64,000 bases of DNA from Parapristionchus giblindavisi (GCA_943737045.1 CALSFV010000087.1:124001-188000); one strand, 5' to 3'; shown: positions 1 to 12,239, counted from the stretch's first letter. Numbers and translations are program-made. Notes: generated from the sequence alone by a model not told the origin.

Positions 1-225
1 TCCAATATGGAGAGGAATAGAAAGAAGAATAATTAAATGAAGAATCGTCAACAGACAAGCAGGAAGGGCAAATATGAACTCTGTCCACGGTAACCATGTT
101 GGTAAAGCGTCATACATGACTGCAGTAGATAAATGATGAGATGTTATGTGCGTTGGTAAGGGATCTTTAATTGTGTTGAGAATCCCAAAAGAATTGGGGG
201 TGAAAATGAACAAACAGACAGACAT
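1..225 (-). CDS. 7TM chemoreceptor, Srh-like, N-terminal exon (partial)
   Basis: Reading the minus strand from the ATG at 225-223 gives 75 open codons that run off the left edge, so only the amino end is visible. Residues about 48-75 form a hydrophobic helix (SWLP-like region, then FIFALPACLLTILHLI) ending in SIPLHIG. This resembles the first transmembrane segment of nematode class H serpentine receptors, where a Leu-His-Ile stretch is followed by Pro-x-His-Ile. These are predicted chemosensory GPCRs in sensory neurons. An upstream exon is possible, but I saw none between 226 and 1114. The family call is inferred from one helix, so Sri or another Str-superfamily class is possible. Confidence 0.55.
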   Translation of the reverse strand, partial: MSVCLFIFTPNSFGILNTIKDPLPTHITSHHLSTAVMYDALPTWLPWTEFIFALPACLLTILHLIILLSIPLHIG

Positions 226-1114
226 TGTTAAATAATAATGATACAATAGAGAATCAAGAACCAATTGTCATAGAAATGAGCAATGTTCATTGTGTATAGT
301 GGTTTGGAGAACCTTTTAGGTGTCAATAGATCATCACAGCATAAAAACATAAAGACTAAATAGATGCAGACATTTAACCAGAATATTGCAGTAGCTGAAT
401 TGTCAAGCGAATTTAATATGATCTTTGCTTGAAACAGACGACTAAAAGACTTATGGTTATTAGTAATCTTTCATTTATAATAGTTTCAGCGCTACATGAA
501 TTGTACTTTATTCTCGTATAGTTAAACGGTATGATGTAGGTGCAATACGCGGGTAATTAATGAAATTGTCTATCAAAAGAAATTCCAAGAAACTTACAAC
601 CCCATTGAGTAAAGGTTCACTGTCTAGAACCATTGGCCGAAACAGTGAGCCTTGAACTTAGGAAAATTACATACTTTATATTGAATTAAGGTACATTTTA
701 TTAACTCAAAATGCACAACTCTACAATTTTTTAAAAATGAAGAAAGAGGAGGAGTATCTTTTATCCCGTTGCAAAAGCATACTTCAACGTCATGATCGGT
801 CTTGTCACTCTAGGGATATCCTGTTCACACAATTAAATAGAGAATTTGTCAATGTACGCGTTTAACTCATAGTTACACTCACCACGACGTTACAATGGTG
901 GTAATAATCGAACACATTTAGTAACTTTTTCGTAAGAGGGTATGCAAAAGTTATTGAATGCGTTAATATGCTCTCTCATTCCTTCTGATTTTGCATATCT
1001 GAAAGCATTTCCCTGCACTGATCGATTCAAATTCCAAATACATGAGAGATATGAGACCGTTCGCGTAAGACTCGACTAACAATCAACGGTGTATCTAGGT
1101 GCAAAATGAACATA
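226..1114. other. Intergenic, no gene seen
   Basis: AT-rich sequence upstream of the minus-strand receptor exon. I see no long ORF, no recognisable exon and no clear repeat. The promoter of the receptor gene should lie in the first few hundred bases. Confidence 0.5.
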
Positions 1115-2677
1115 CAGTGCTGGCCAATATTCTAACATATTTTGGTTTTTCAGCCATAACTTTCTTCACAGTCAACCGTTTCTTTTCATTTTTTAATATG
1201 TTTGTATAGATGATACTGTGATATAGTGACCCTATTTTTATCGAGATTGGATCACATACAACGGAATAGTAGTCAATTTACGAAAAATGACAATTTTCAG
1301 CGAATTCAGCACCTGGGAATATCGGCCATTGGGGTCACCGGGGCAGCTTGGATTCAGTTCTACGTGTGGAATCTGTGTGCTGAAATGACTGTTGGAAAGT
1401 ATCAAATTGTGGGGTTGATCAGGTTATCGACGATGGAGGCAAGAATCGCAGCCGAAGCTGCTCGGACTTCTCGGCTGCGTTCTTTTCCTTTCTCTTCCTT
1501 CTATCCCTTCACAGCACGCTCCAATACCTCCCATGTGTGCAGGATGATGTTCAGGAAACATGATTCACTATATCCATCCATCTACCGGACCCTACTACGC
1601 TGTAACTAGGCGACCACATGTGGTGGACCAACGCTTGAGACCGTTATCCAGCACCATAACGAAGGCGCGGCGGCGCGTGGCGTAGACCCAGGACATTATT
1701 TTCTTCTCCGAGATGTTCTCGAAGCTGTAGCGATCGTAAATTCCATACATCCGAAACCGGGGACCCATTCCGCGGCGGGAGAAGCATCTCCGAACAAGAA
1801 TCGAAAAGCACGAGTGATAAGGGCCCGCTACCAACTGCTCTGGACCCGCGAGGAGTGATACATGGTGGCCAGGACCGACGACATCGTGCACAATCTCTTC
1901 GGTAGTGACGGTACGAAGTGGTTTCGTCGTCCTACCGGTTTTTTATTCGACCTCAAGCACCATTCCCTCGACGGTCAAGCATATTGGTGGCAGTGTCCTT
2001 ATTTGGGGATGCTTCTCCCGCCGCGGAATGGGTCCCCGGTTTCGGATGTATGGCATTTACGATCGCTACAGCTTCGAGAACATCTCGGAGAAGAAAATAA
2101 TGTCCTGGGTCCACGTCACGCGCCGCCGCGCTTTCGTTATGGTGCTGGATAACGGTCTCAAGCGTTGGTCCACCACATGTTGTCGCCTAGTTTCGCCGTA
2201 GTAGGGTCCGGTAGATGGATGGATATAGTAAATCATGTTTCCTGAACATCATCCTGCACATATGGGAGGTATTGGAGCGTGCTGTGAAGGGATAGAAAGA
2301 AGAGAAAGGAAAAGAACGCAGCCGAGAAGTCCGAGCAGCTTCGGCTGCGATTCTTGCCTCCATCGTCGATAACCTGATCAACCCCACAATTTGATACTTT
2401 CCAACAGTCATTTCAGCACACAGATTCCACACGTAGAACTGAATCCAAGCTGCCCCGGTGACCCCAATGGCCGATATTCCCAGGTGTTGAATTCGCTGAA
2501 AATTGTCATTTTTCGTAAATTGACTACTATTCCGTTGTATGTGATCCAATCTCGATAAAAATAGGGTCACTATATCACAGTATCATCTATACAAACATAT
2601 TAAAAAATGAAAAGAAACGGTTGACTGTGAAGAAAGTTATGGCTGAAAAACCAAAATATGTTAGAATATTGGCCAGC
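1115..2677. mobile_element. Foldback element built from a Tc1-like transposon
   Basis: Two arms of roughly 670 bases, about 1119-1796 and 2004-2677, are near-perfect reverse complements around a spacer of about 200 bases. Their 127-codon shadow ORFs (1226-1609 + and 2187-2570 -) differ at only a few residues. The outer end starts CAGTGCTGGCCAATATTC after a TA at the left. Read inward on + from about 1960, the right arm encodes a decayed Tc1 transposase core: GGSVLIWGCFSRRGMGP, then NIILHIWEVLERAVKG. Both are typical of the Tc1 DDE domain and C-terminus. The left arm carries the same fragment on -. No intact transposase is present, so the element is non-autonomous. Related ends recur at about 46315-46450 and 59640-59840. 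Confidence 0.75.
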
Positions 2678-4470
2678 AACCATCGCCAACAGAACCCTTG
2701 AAAACCCCGATCCTCAAATTTTGAATTTTTTACTGTTTTTTTACTAGATTTCACACATTTTAGTTGATTCTTACTTAAGCTGCCTCGTATGCTTCGTGGT
2801 AAGGGTCTACACCGTATGAGATGCTCTTTTCCTCAGAATTATAACCTACTGTATCCCTTTAATGCGAGATTCGAATGTTATGATGTTCAGAAAAGATCAT
2901 CCCAAAATAAATCTGACTTGAATGACATCACAGTAATAACATAACATAACATAGAAATGACTCTTTAATAGTTAATATTTACGTATAATACAAACGTTTA
3001 AAAGAGTCCGAATGTGTTTCATAGTTTAAAACACACCCCACAAACCTTGCAAAAGATAAAAAAAAAGGAAGACAACTAATCATCATTAACAAAATCTAGA
3101 TATTGGAGCCAGTATTTAAGTTGACATTCAACAGATGGAAAAGCTGAATATTTCCTGGTACACTGCTTATTTAAAAGCAAATTCCTAATGTTACATTTGC
3201 GAGACGGGACATGCCGTATTCCCGTCATTCGCAGAATACAAACTGGTCTCTGCCGGGTCCGTCACTTGTAGACGGCGTTCTACCTTCTCACAAATGTATC
3301 AACGCATAATGACGATAACCATATCTTCTCGTATATATATGAAAAAATACAAACTAGAATAACTGTACGTCGTAAAATAAAACGTTTCCTCAATTAAAAG
3401 TAAATTTATCATATTGCGTTTTATTATATTATTTGTGCTCTCTTGGAGAGTTCATTGAATGAATTTCATTCACGATAATCATTGACTGACGACTTATCTC
3501 TCTATTGTATAGATAACTATCACATGGAAGCGTCTAGTCAGAAAAAGAATCTGTCGTTAACCATAATAATTATCCAAACGTATAGTTAACGACAGAAGAT
3601 GACACATCCATTTATTTTGTAGTACAATGAAAGTGCTTTCTCTTATTCATGACATAAGGTTAAATAAAAAGTGTTGCTTGATTTCGGAGGCAAAGTTCAT
3701 TCGTCATGTTCTAACACGCTTCTTATTTCCTTTCACTCTTGTGCTTACACTAGATATAAATGAGTCCGAGTTCTCAAATCGTGAATACTATTTAGTTTTC
3801 TCTAATCGCCCTAACGAGGATAATACACCATTTCGTCTCCGACGGAATCTATATTCTGAACGTCGTGCTCTTTCTCTTATTCTCACAAAGAACGAAACCG
3901 ACACCCAATGACGCCTAGCAGACCCCTCGCATGACCCCTCCGATGTATCGACTGTGCACAGATTAGAAAACTAGGAGATGTTATGGATGATAATTACCGG
4001 TAATGTCGGAATCTCTTGATTTATGAAAGCATGTCTGAGGGAATTGACATTCTGACCGGGTGAGGTGACATAGCGAAAAATAAATTTTTCTGTTTGATGT
4101 GGAATAAAATAGTACACTACCAGGCGACCTCAGCCACACATATGAGAAAGTTTTATTTTGTGTCTGAAGGATGCTGTAGGCGAAAATGTTCGGTAGGTCG
4201 AAAAAATTTTTAAAAAATTAAAATTATTTCGGTTCCCAAGCATCCGATCGACTCGGGAGTGGTACCGATCGATTCCTTGTGCGAATACAAGCAACTTTTG
4301 CTTCGACTACTTTTTAATCAGGACTTCGAAGAATTGAGTTATTATTAAAATAAACTTTTGAACGTTAATTACTATATGACGGTTCTCTAGAATGAAAAAA
4401 TTAAATTTGCTTAAATCGTTCTTCATTTAATAACTAACCTTATATTAAAATATGAAGACAAACAAACCCG
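2678..4470. other. Intergenic, no gene recognised
   Basis: About 1.8 kb between the foldback element and the PGAP2-like relic. It has one perfect small hairpin (3551-3595) and one 94-codon open frame at 3627-3911 with no family resemblance or splice context. I could not find the missing upstream exons of the PGAP2-like relic here. Confidence 0.4.
3551..3595. repeat. 11-bp perfect hairpin
   Basis: CTGTCGTTAAC at 3551-3561 is exactly reverse-complementary to 3585-3595, with a 23-base AT-rich loop. It could be a short MITE remnant or a chance palindrome. Nothing around it suggests a terminator or an RNA gene. Confidence 0.4.
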
Positions 4471-5021
4471 TCTATATTTGGAGTCGGTATATTATATCCA
4501 CTCTCGCAGAGAATGTGTTCGCTACCAGGTAAGCAACTTGTGACATTATATACTTCTGGTCAACAGATCATTTTCGATTATATAAACCTTTCATTATTAA
4601 CGTATTACGGTTATTCTTGGTAGCTTTATGTGTGGCAATAATTCGCAATGAGTGTCATTCAATTATATATTGATGTATTTCCGGAAACTCTCAAATCCAA
4701 AATACACTACGCTGTGAACAAAGGTCGCATAACATACAATCTACTATTTGTGCGTATACACAGTATAATTATTATCTATACTAAGACTAGCAACTGTACC
4801 CGCACAATAGCACACCTATTATAAGATGTATTTATTATTGTAGCCGATCTATTTTTCTCCTTTATTCTTATCTATTTTCAGAGTTCATCTCTTTTTTGAA
4901 TAGTGTTTGGGCTGAATGAAACGTTCTGTCTATTTGAATTTTGGGAGAATTCAAATCGGTCCGTATCGTCGAAACCAATATGATTCTACCCAAATCCATG
5001 TTTTTCGATAAACCATCATAA
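4471..5021 (+). pseudogene. PGAP2/FRAG1-like relic (last two exons only)
   Basis: Two pieces match the last two exons of the intact gene that follows. 4471-4528 encodes FGVGILYPLSQRMCSLP and still ends at a GT donor; the intact copy has LGISILYPLSQIICSLP. 4882-5021, after a TTTTCAG acceptor, ends GEFKSVRIVETNMILPKS then MFFDKPS stop, against GEFKSVRIIAVAKPNGKH and SIFFDQPS stop in the intact gene. Between those points the relic has several small deletions that change frame and create stops, so no continuous frame exists. No copies of exons 1-5 were found upstream. Inferred origin: a tandem duplicate that lost its 5' part and decayed. Confidence 0.7.
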
Positions 5022-5355
5022 TATTATATGTGGAATTCAGAAGAAAGGTAAGATCGAACAGTAGTAATAGTTCTTTTTTTCCGGACAAATCAGCCAATAT
5101 TTTTATTTCGATGAAAGATCGCGAAATAATGATCGTTGTACTCTGTCTATTCCCTCTGTTCTTGTCCATTGATTGTTTAGTGTAATGAAGTATAAAAGTG
5201 CTGACAAAGGCACAGATCGAGTATAAAAAACATTCTCCATCTCTTCTATTAGATTTTAGTTTGCAACTTTCCCTGATTAAAAAAATATCTCTCACACCAA
5301 CTTTCTCAGAGACTATTGACGTGGGATATTTAAGGTGTTCTTCAGAAAGATAACT

Positions 5356-8300
5356 ATGATCGATAGTGAAGTTGATGGAATCTCAACAGATGGTACATCT
5401 TCGGATGAATCATATAGGAAAGACAACGATGTTCTCAATGTATCTCCATATATTCCATCTATCGAACTACCTCTTCGACCTCTTGCTGTCATCGTTGCAC
5501 TCATACCAGGTATTTTCATAATCAAAACTATTACCTATGATGTACGAACACAATATGCAGATAATAACGGCCAAGATATTTTTTGTTTACTGATAAACTT
5601 GACCTGATCATTTAAAAGATTTTTTCAATTCAGCAATCGCATGTTATGTTTGCATTCTCTCCACATTCTATCTGCAGCCAAATATTGTATCCAACTACAC
5701 ACTGGCGAAGTGTCCGGGACTGCACAGGTTTAGATTCGATTCCATTTTCTAAGATTCTATTTAGATTCGTTTTTGATATTTTGAATAGCCTAAAGAAGGG
5801 GACACTCGAGTTTTTGGTGCCTAAACTTCTTTAAATTGTTGTTCTACTATTCACATATTATTTAAATGATACAGTAAAGTACACTTAACATTCGCATAGA
5901 TTATATTTTAGACAATATCAATAACTAGTTTTATATTCACATTATCATTTCTAGTGGATTTCCTCCTGTCTCGTATTCAATCGGCGTCTGGGAACCACAG
6001 AAGGGATTTTGGCTTCTGGCACTGTTGTTACACATCCCACCCAATATCTTGTTCATCATGGTTAGTTTTAAGTTTCATTGTAAACTTAATTCGCAATATA
6101 ATTTGATACACTTTATCAAAGACAATATAATTGTGCGCGTTTGGACAGAGCTGAACGTCAAATAAGTATTTCTATTCCTTTGATAATCTCACATTGTCTG
6201 TGATTTTTGTTCATTATTTTAAGATATAATCACCAATTTCTTTCAGTTAGGTCCTCAACAATGGTTGCCAGGTTCGGGACGCAATATTATCTATGTTTCA
6301 TTAACTATCGAGATGTTGGGAATTCTGTCGATAACGATATGCCATGTTGATTCCATACTGGGATTTAGTGAGTATTCCACAATAGATTCTAAAGAGGTTA
6401 TGAAAGGAGAAGATAATTTAAAACCGTGAATGTGAAGGGTGGGAGCTGTGTCCATTACAATGATAGAAATATTATGCGTTGACCAAAATATTGTATATTG
6501 ATGGAAAACAATAATCAACTGAATGAATATGCACAAGAAATAAAGCACATACGCCCTCTACAATATTCTCACTTTTATATAGTATCATTCTAATATTGCA
6601 TAATATGAATATATCATTGATTCATTTAAGAAGTGCACGCTGGTCTATTTGGTGTATGGGCTTTATCAGCCATCGCTGGAATGATCATAATGGCTCATCT
6701 ACAACGAATAACTGGATTGAGACATCGCAATGACTTTGTCAGCCATTTCAACTTATTATTTATTTAATCTATTTTATAAGGAGATATTTTTAGAATGAAT
6801 TTTTCATTAACATTTTTTTCTCAATAGCAACTATCATAAGATCCTACACTATTAACCACACAGTGTGGTTAATTTTGTGCGTATTCAAATTAAGGTTTTT
6901 TTTCAGTTTGAGTGTACATTTTGGTTAAAACTATGCGTGATCAGTCTGTACATACTTGCTTCACTGGGAATCAGCATATTGTATCCACTCTCGCAAATAA
7001 TCTGCTCACTACCCGGTAAGTTAAGATTTATCCTACAGTTGTTATATTATGTACATAGGTTGGTACAGAAATTTCTGTCTTTTATACCAATTTACGATGA
7101 TTGAAGGGTGTTTTCAGAATCCCTCTAACAAAGGCCACACTCACCGATTTTTACTGGATGTACACTTCATATAGGGATGATGTTTGGCGATATCAGAAAT
7201 TGCTTAGCTCTTCTTTGAAATTTTAAAATTATTTTTAAAAAGCGACAATAAAATTTACAGCGTGCACATCTTTATCAGAAATAACAACATAACATCGTAA
7301 TCTGAGTGAAAAAGTCACATATGCAAATTTGATAGCTAAAAATCGGTTTTGAAGGTGTTTACGCTGTTTTTTGTTGATTTTTAAATTAATTTTGAAATTT
7401 CAAAGAAGAGCAAAGCAATTTCTGTTACCGCCAAACATCATCCATATGTGAAGTGTACCTCCTGTAAAAATTTGGACCTGATCGGTGAGTGTGGCCTCAG
7501 GGGATTCCCTTGTAAGATGTAAGAAATTTTTTGACAATAAAATTTTAAAAAATAACAATTTCTGGGCATGAGAACAGTCGAAGATATGAATAGTATGTTT
7601 GCACGGAAGAGTTACTGGGCTATCAATATCACTGGCCTAGACGGAACTGCTTCAGACACTTCATTCAAAAATATAAGAAATTTATCAACCAACCTAATAA
7701 TTTTGTAGTCATATGATGGGCTATCACTACAAAGGTGCCGTAAATATAATTTACATTGTTGCCAAAGTGTACATAATTCTTCAAAAGTAGTACATATTGT
7801 GAGATGTTGTGAAACACAGTTACCCCGATAGAACAATTGTGTGATGTACTTGATATCACCCTAAGTATCGCACATATTAGGTTGGTGAGTATTTATCTGA
7901 TTATTGTCACTCATCACTTGTTTATCGCACAACATTCCAACATTCAACACGTCCACTAGTTGTCTATGTGTGCTGACAGCTGACAAGGTATAATTAAGAG
8001 GGAAACGTCGACATGGAATGTAGCCAATTTCTAACCTTTGTGTAATTTATCCGCTGAATGATAATGAGCGCGTAATAGGAAACAAGAACAGGAAGAAGAA
8101 CTACTAAAATGGTTGAGAATTATGTCCGATAGTTCAATCGAAAAGACGATGTGAATATTGCAATGTATTACCAGAAAGATATTCACCACATTAATATTAC
8201 ATATTATATACACTTTTGAGAACTTCTCGTATAATAAACAAGGATAAGAGAAAAAAACATGAACACTGACTATTTTTTACTGTAAGATGTTAGTCGTTCT

Positions 8301-8838
8301 CGAATTTCAGAGGAATGAATTCTACAATACTTTAATAAGGGGACCCTTGATTTTTTTTCGTGAATAAACTGAACCAGGCAAAAGTATAGATCACATCTCC
8401 CTGAATAAAAAAAAAACAATTTACTCTAAAATTAGGAATAACATATTCCGAGCTGAAATTTCGTAGTTGCACCAGGGAATGCGCTAATTTTCGAATTTTG
8501 CCTCTCTAATCTACTAGAGAGCAGAATCCAACAAAATGTGGTAGGTTCTTCCTGATAATAATAATACCCCAACTCTCCTAATCCTCTTCTTTAATAATTA
8601 ATATGCATATATGCTATGCTATCTTTAACAAATAATTAATTGTACACTTTCAGTTTTCGTCATCTTTTGTATCTGTGAATACGCAGTGATTGGACTGAAT
8701 GGAACATTCTGGTGTATCTGCCTCTATGAATTTTGTGGAGAGTTCAAATCCGTTAGGATCATCGCCGTGGCAAAACCAAATGGCAAACACAAAGAAGTTA
8801 TAGTGCCGAAGTCAATATTTTTCGATCAGCCGTCGTAG
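5356..8838 (+). CDS. PGAP2/FRAG1-family multipass membrane protein
   Basis: Exons read by eye: 5356-5509, 5634-5727, 5955-6060, 6247-6367, 6631-6737, 6907-7015 and 8654-8838. Phases agree and give 291 residues. The N-tail (about 45 residues, Ser/Asp-rich) precedes a first helix, RPLAVIVALIPAIACYVC. A luminal NYTLAKCPG then FPPVSYSIG corresponds to the PGAP2 Cys and LPSVSxAIG motifs. Further helices follow, then CSLPVFVIFCICEY, which matches the family's CEPGxxxIFxxxEY block near the C-terminus. PGAP2 acts in Golgi/ER membranes in fatty-acid remodelling of GPI anchors; worms have several divergent paralogues, so the substrate here is unknown. The donor of exon 5 (GTCAGC) is weak. Intron 6 holds a MITE. 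A decayed copy lies directly upstream. Confidence 0.72.
7117..7508. mobile_element. MITE-like inverted-repeat element in the PGAP2-like gene's last intron
   Basis: Arms of about 110 bases (7117-7225 and 7395-7508) are imperfect reverse complements. Outer ends share a GAATCCC block and GGCCACACTCACCGA. The middle is AT-rich with no coding potential. No clear target duplication was seen. It lies within the intron 7016-8653, and I see nothing else notable in that intron. Confidence 0.6.
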
Positions 8839-9380
8839 ATCAAAATCTTTCATCATAAGAAGAATATTTTAGATAATCATGCAATGATAAATTTTACTAA
8901 CATGATTTATCACATGACTTATAAGTATATCAAACAAATTTGAAACAGGGAAATCTTGCGGTCGAAAAGTGATATTAATCCTTTATTTTTATATCAAATT
9001 TTAATTTTTCTTCGAGGTAAATGGAACAAAATTGGCTCAAGATTATTCGGGAGACAATTTATTGTATTCTTTATCGGGATAAAAGACACTGTACATTCCA
9101 TTCCTGAGCTCTTCATGCTTTCAAGTACAACATTGACCCTCAGCTTTTGAGCATGAATTGCATTGATCTGAAAACTATTGATACCTTTCATTGATACGGC
9201 CTCTGGGGTCTGTCATGGCCATTGGTCATCACATAAAAGATGATGATACATGCGTGATGCATTTGAGAACTTGTGTTTTGAGCAATACTGCGTAGATCAT
9301 TTATTTCCATTATGTACACCCTTTCGATGGGGAGGACAAACAAAACCTCACTGGTACGATATAGCTCAAATCGGTTTCAC
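8839..9380. other. 3' flank of the PGAP2-like gene, nothing recognised
   Basis: Contains overlapping short open frames on both strands (8956-9191) without family similarity or splice signals. The PGAP2-like 3' UTR must begin here, but I saw no clear AATAAA just after the stop. Confidence 0.4.
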
Positions 9381-9388
9381 ATCCTGAA

Positions 9389-9705
9389 CTACCGCTTTTT
9401 TTCGAGAACCGGCAATTCACGGCAACCGGAAAATAAGAAATTCGACAATTGCCGGCAATTTCGCCAAATTCGGCAATTTATAATTTAATTATTTTAAAAG
9501 AACTAATGATAATTTCTATAAAGTGCTTGTCAAAAATCGTTACAAAACGAAAACAAAGACTTGCAAGAACGAATGAAATATCAATAATTTTCGTTACTTG
9601 TCCACCCATATGTAGAATCCGTTGCCGGCAACCAATTTCGGCAATAAAAAAGTCAGCAAGTTCCGCAATTAAGGCAATAGGCAACTCAGTTGCCGCACAC
9701 CCCTG
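9389..9705. mobile_element. hAT-type MITE, CGGCAAT family
   Basis: A 317-base element dense in CGGCAATT and its complement. The right end reads TTGCCGCACACCCCTG. It is flanked by an exact 8-base duplication, ATCCTGAA, at 9381-9388 and 9706-9713. An 8-base target duplication with a CAGGGG-type end is the signature of hAT elements; the left end is degenerate. The reverse-strand 68-codon frame inside is a by-product of the repeat. Confidence 0.75.
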
Positions 9706-9967
9706 ATCCTGAATACATAGAAATTCTTCTTAAAGGCAAAGATCAAAATAAAGGGTAGGACGAAATTTGTATTTCTTCCTACACAAACACACTTCACTTC
9801 AAATGCCGTTTGTCTAATAATTGGGTTTTTTAACCGAGATGTCTACAGAGAGATGTTCAGTTTATGATTTGAGATGACACAACTGTGTGCAACAATTGTC
9901 TATCCAAATAACTTTGTGGTATGGTCAATAAGAATAAGGGCAACTACAAATGGAGCGGTGTCTATAA

Positions 9968-10207
9968 TAATTAGGAACATTGTTCACTCTTAATTCGTAA
10001 GCTTTTATATATAGTCAGACTTTGTTTTTCTCGATAATCACGTGCGACCGTAATATTCTATTTGCAGGATAGTCCCTTTTTTAGGGTAACTCGTATCTTT
10101 AAAACTCGTTCTTACCATAAAAGTGATTTATTTATATAAGCTTTTGTTATTCATAGTGTAATTTCGCCTGAATTTGGTAACACGTGGATAGAAGTGACGA
10201 CAGATTG
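9968..10207 (-). promoter_or_regulatory. Inverted orphan copy of the Sri-like gene promoter
   Basis: On the minus strand this matches the + strand 5' flank of the chemoreceptor at about 12240-12455, including the TATA-like TATATAAAAG (here 10011-10002), CACGTG and a TCACTCTTAA block. Similarity ends just before the position of the start codon. Reading on from there gives only MFLIIIDTAPFV and a stop soon after, so no receptor coding sequence follows. Inference: an inverted duplicate whose gene was lost or replaced. The long palindrome and a MITE lie between the two copies. Confidence 0.6.
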
Positions 10208-10288
10208 TAAATTTAGTAATATGTTTTTAATCAAAGCAAGACTATAATCAACCTCTTTATTCTGCACTTTAAATCACAAATTATATAG

Positions 10289-11268
10289 GAGGCCGTTTGT
10301 CGAAGAGTCGAACAAGGGTTGGCACAGGCCAAAAATTTTGATACCCTCAAAACTTGTGTATAGGGGTTATCGACCATGCTGATGAAGATAGGCATAGTCA
10401 TTTTGGCTCCAGTGGTCCCGCAACGCCTGGGCGGGATTACGGTAAGATCAAGTTTTCAGGCCATTCTCGGTCCATAGTAGAGCTAGAGGTATGAAAATTG
10501 GGCTCCTAGGACAGAATTCGATGGCGATGATGGCTGTCTACATCATTAGTTTTGAAAATTTTTCAAAAGGTCGATTATTGGCAATTTTGATGGAGACGTT
10601 TGCGCCCCAGACGAGTATGACAGTTCGAACTGGCGTGACGAGAGGATCACAACGATGTATTATGAGCCCATATCTCCGTTGCACCGCTAATATTGCCTCG
10701 ATATAATGATCTGCAAAATCACGAGGAGTTGTCTGCGTCTCTCAATTCCGCGCGCTCTCTCGACACTCTCTCATTTCGCCGCGCTCTCTCGAGAGTGCGA
10801 GAGAGTGCGCGGAATTGAGAGAGTCCTCTTGTTTACCTCTTTCGCAGATCACTATATCGAGGCAATATTAGCGGTGCAACGGAGATATGGGCTCATAATA
10901 CATCGTTGTGATCCTCTCGTCACGCCGGTTCGAACTGTCATACTCGTCTGGGGCGCAAACGTCTCCATCAAAAATTCCAATAATCGACCTTTTGAAAAAA
11001 TTTCAAAACTAATGATGTAGACAGCCATCATCGAAATCGAATTCTGTCCAAGGAGCCCAATTTTCATACCTCTAGCTCTACCATGGACCGAGAATGGCCT
11101 GAAAACGTGATCTTACCGTAATCCCGTCCCACCACTGGAGACAAAATGACTATGCCTATCTTCATCAGCATGGTCGATAACCCCTATACACAAGTTTTGA
11201 GGGTATCAAAAATTTTGGTCTGTGCCAACCCTCCCCCAGATTTGCCCGACTCTTACACAAACGGCCTC
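10289..11268. mobile_element. Near-perfect palindromic foldback element, about 980 bp
   Basis: The sequence from GAGGCCGTTTGT (10289) is mirrored by its complement ending at 11268. The dyad centre is near 10780-10790 in a CTCTC/GAGAG-rich stretch. Shadow ORFs at 10491-10706 (+) and 10852-11067 (-) are copies differing at a few residues, so the arms are about 96% alike at protein level. No transposase is present. ATAG borders both ends and may be a short target duplication, but I am unsure. Confidence 0.7.
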
Positions 11269-11318
11269 ATAGCAATACATGATATTTATCTCTTTGTGGC
11301 CTTTTGAGCGACGTTCAT

Positions 11319-11385
11319 CAGGGGAGTGCGGCAACGGAATTTTTCGGCAATATCGCTAATTGCCAAAAGTTCAGCCATTTTTTTA
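11319..11385. repeat. Fragment of the CGGCAAT hAT-type repeat
   Basis: CAGGGGAGTGCGGCAACGG followed by TTCGGCAATATCGC resembles the right end of the 9389-9705 element in the opposite orientation. No second terminus is visible, so it is probably a truncated copy. The stretch onward to 11758 holds nothing else I recognise. Confidence 0.45.
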
Positions 11386-11766
11386 ACTAAACGATTTGAG
11401 TCACAGAAGTCTCGAAAAAAAAACGATGAAAATGAAACAGTAAAGATTTACATCACATGACATTATTGATCAATACACCCAAAGAAAAATCACAGGAATT
11501 ATTCTCAATAATTCCGTTATGAGACTCTCTAGGTACTACGGAATTTATCTCTGTGTATTCTGGTATAGTTAACTTATACCAAATTTAAAAGATATTGTAC
11601 GCAAAATTTGCGCTATCTGACTTTTTCAATTATTTATTTTATTTTTTGTTTGGACTTTTTTCGGAAATTTTTACTAAATTGGTTGCCGTTCCTGGCAACA
11701 GATGAAACCGACAAATTGAATGTACATATCCAATATTCTTTACGATGGTACAGGAGAGGTCCTCAC

Positions 11767-12209
11767 CAGAGATGGTATTAACGATTAACGAATTAACGAA
11801 AATCGTTAATTTTAACGACATTTTTCGTTAAATTTTAACGATTAACGAATTAACGAAAATAATTTAATTTTCCTTAATTTTTTCGTTAATGAAAATGAGC
11901 GGTTAGATTCTGTAGAGGCGTATTTTTGTTACACATTAGCACCTCACTTCTAGGCAAAATCTTTTTTTTTGTCCAAGTTCTTTTTTCCAGTTTTTAAAGC
12001 TGTATTCGTTTTAAAACACTTGATATATCGATTTATGGAACATCACTGTTCATGTTGTTCTAAAAATAAACGAGTTTGGAAAAAAAATTGCATGCTTTGA
12101 GCATTAACGAAAGTTAACGAAATTAACGAAAATTAACGACTTATTTTTCGTTAATTTAACGGCTTATAGTTAACGAATTAACGAAAATTTTCATTAACGA
12201 ACATCTCTG
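11767..12209. mobile_element. hAT-type MITE, TTAACG-rich
   Basis: 443 bases bounded by inverted ends CAGAGATG and CATCTCTG. The exact 8-base duplication GTCCTCAC sits at 11759-11766 and 12210-12217. Both sub-terminal regions are built of repeated TTAACGA and TCGTTAA blocks that can fold together. It has no coding capacity. It interrupts the sequence that would otherwise continue the inverted promoter duplication. Confidence 0.85.
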
Positions 12210-12239
12210 GTCCTCACTTCATCGATCTCTCGTCACTTC

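Noticed and set aside
1226..2570. Pair of 127-codon frames on opposite strands
   Set aside because: They are antisense shadows over the arms of the Tc1 foldback; the coding trace there runs on the other strand.
3627..3911. 94-codon open frame (+)
   Set aside because: No family resemblance, no splice context, ordinary AT-rich composition; probably chance.
8956..9191. Overlapping frames on both strands
   Set aside because: Neither has similarity or splice signals; overlap on both strands suggests chance.
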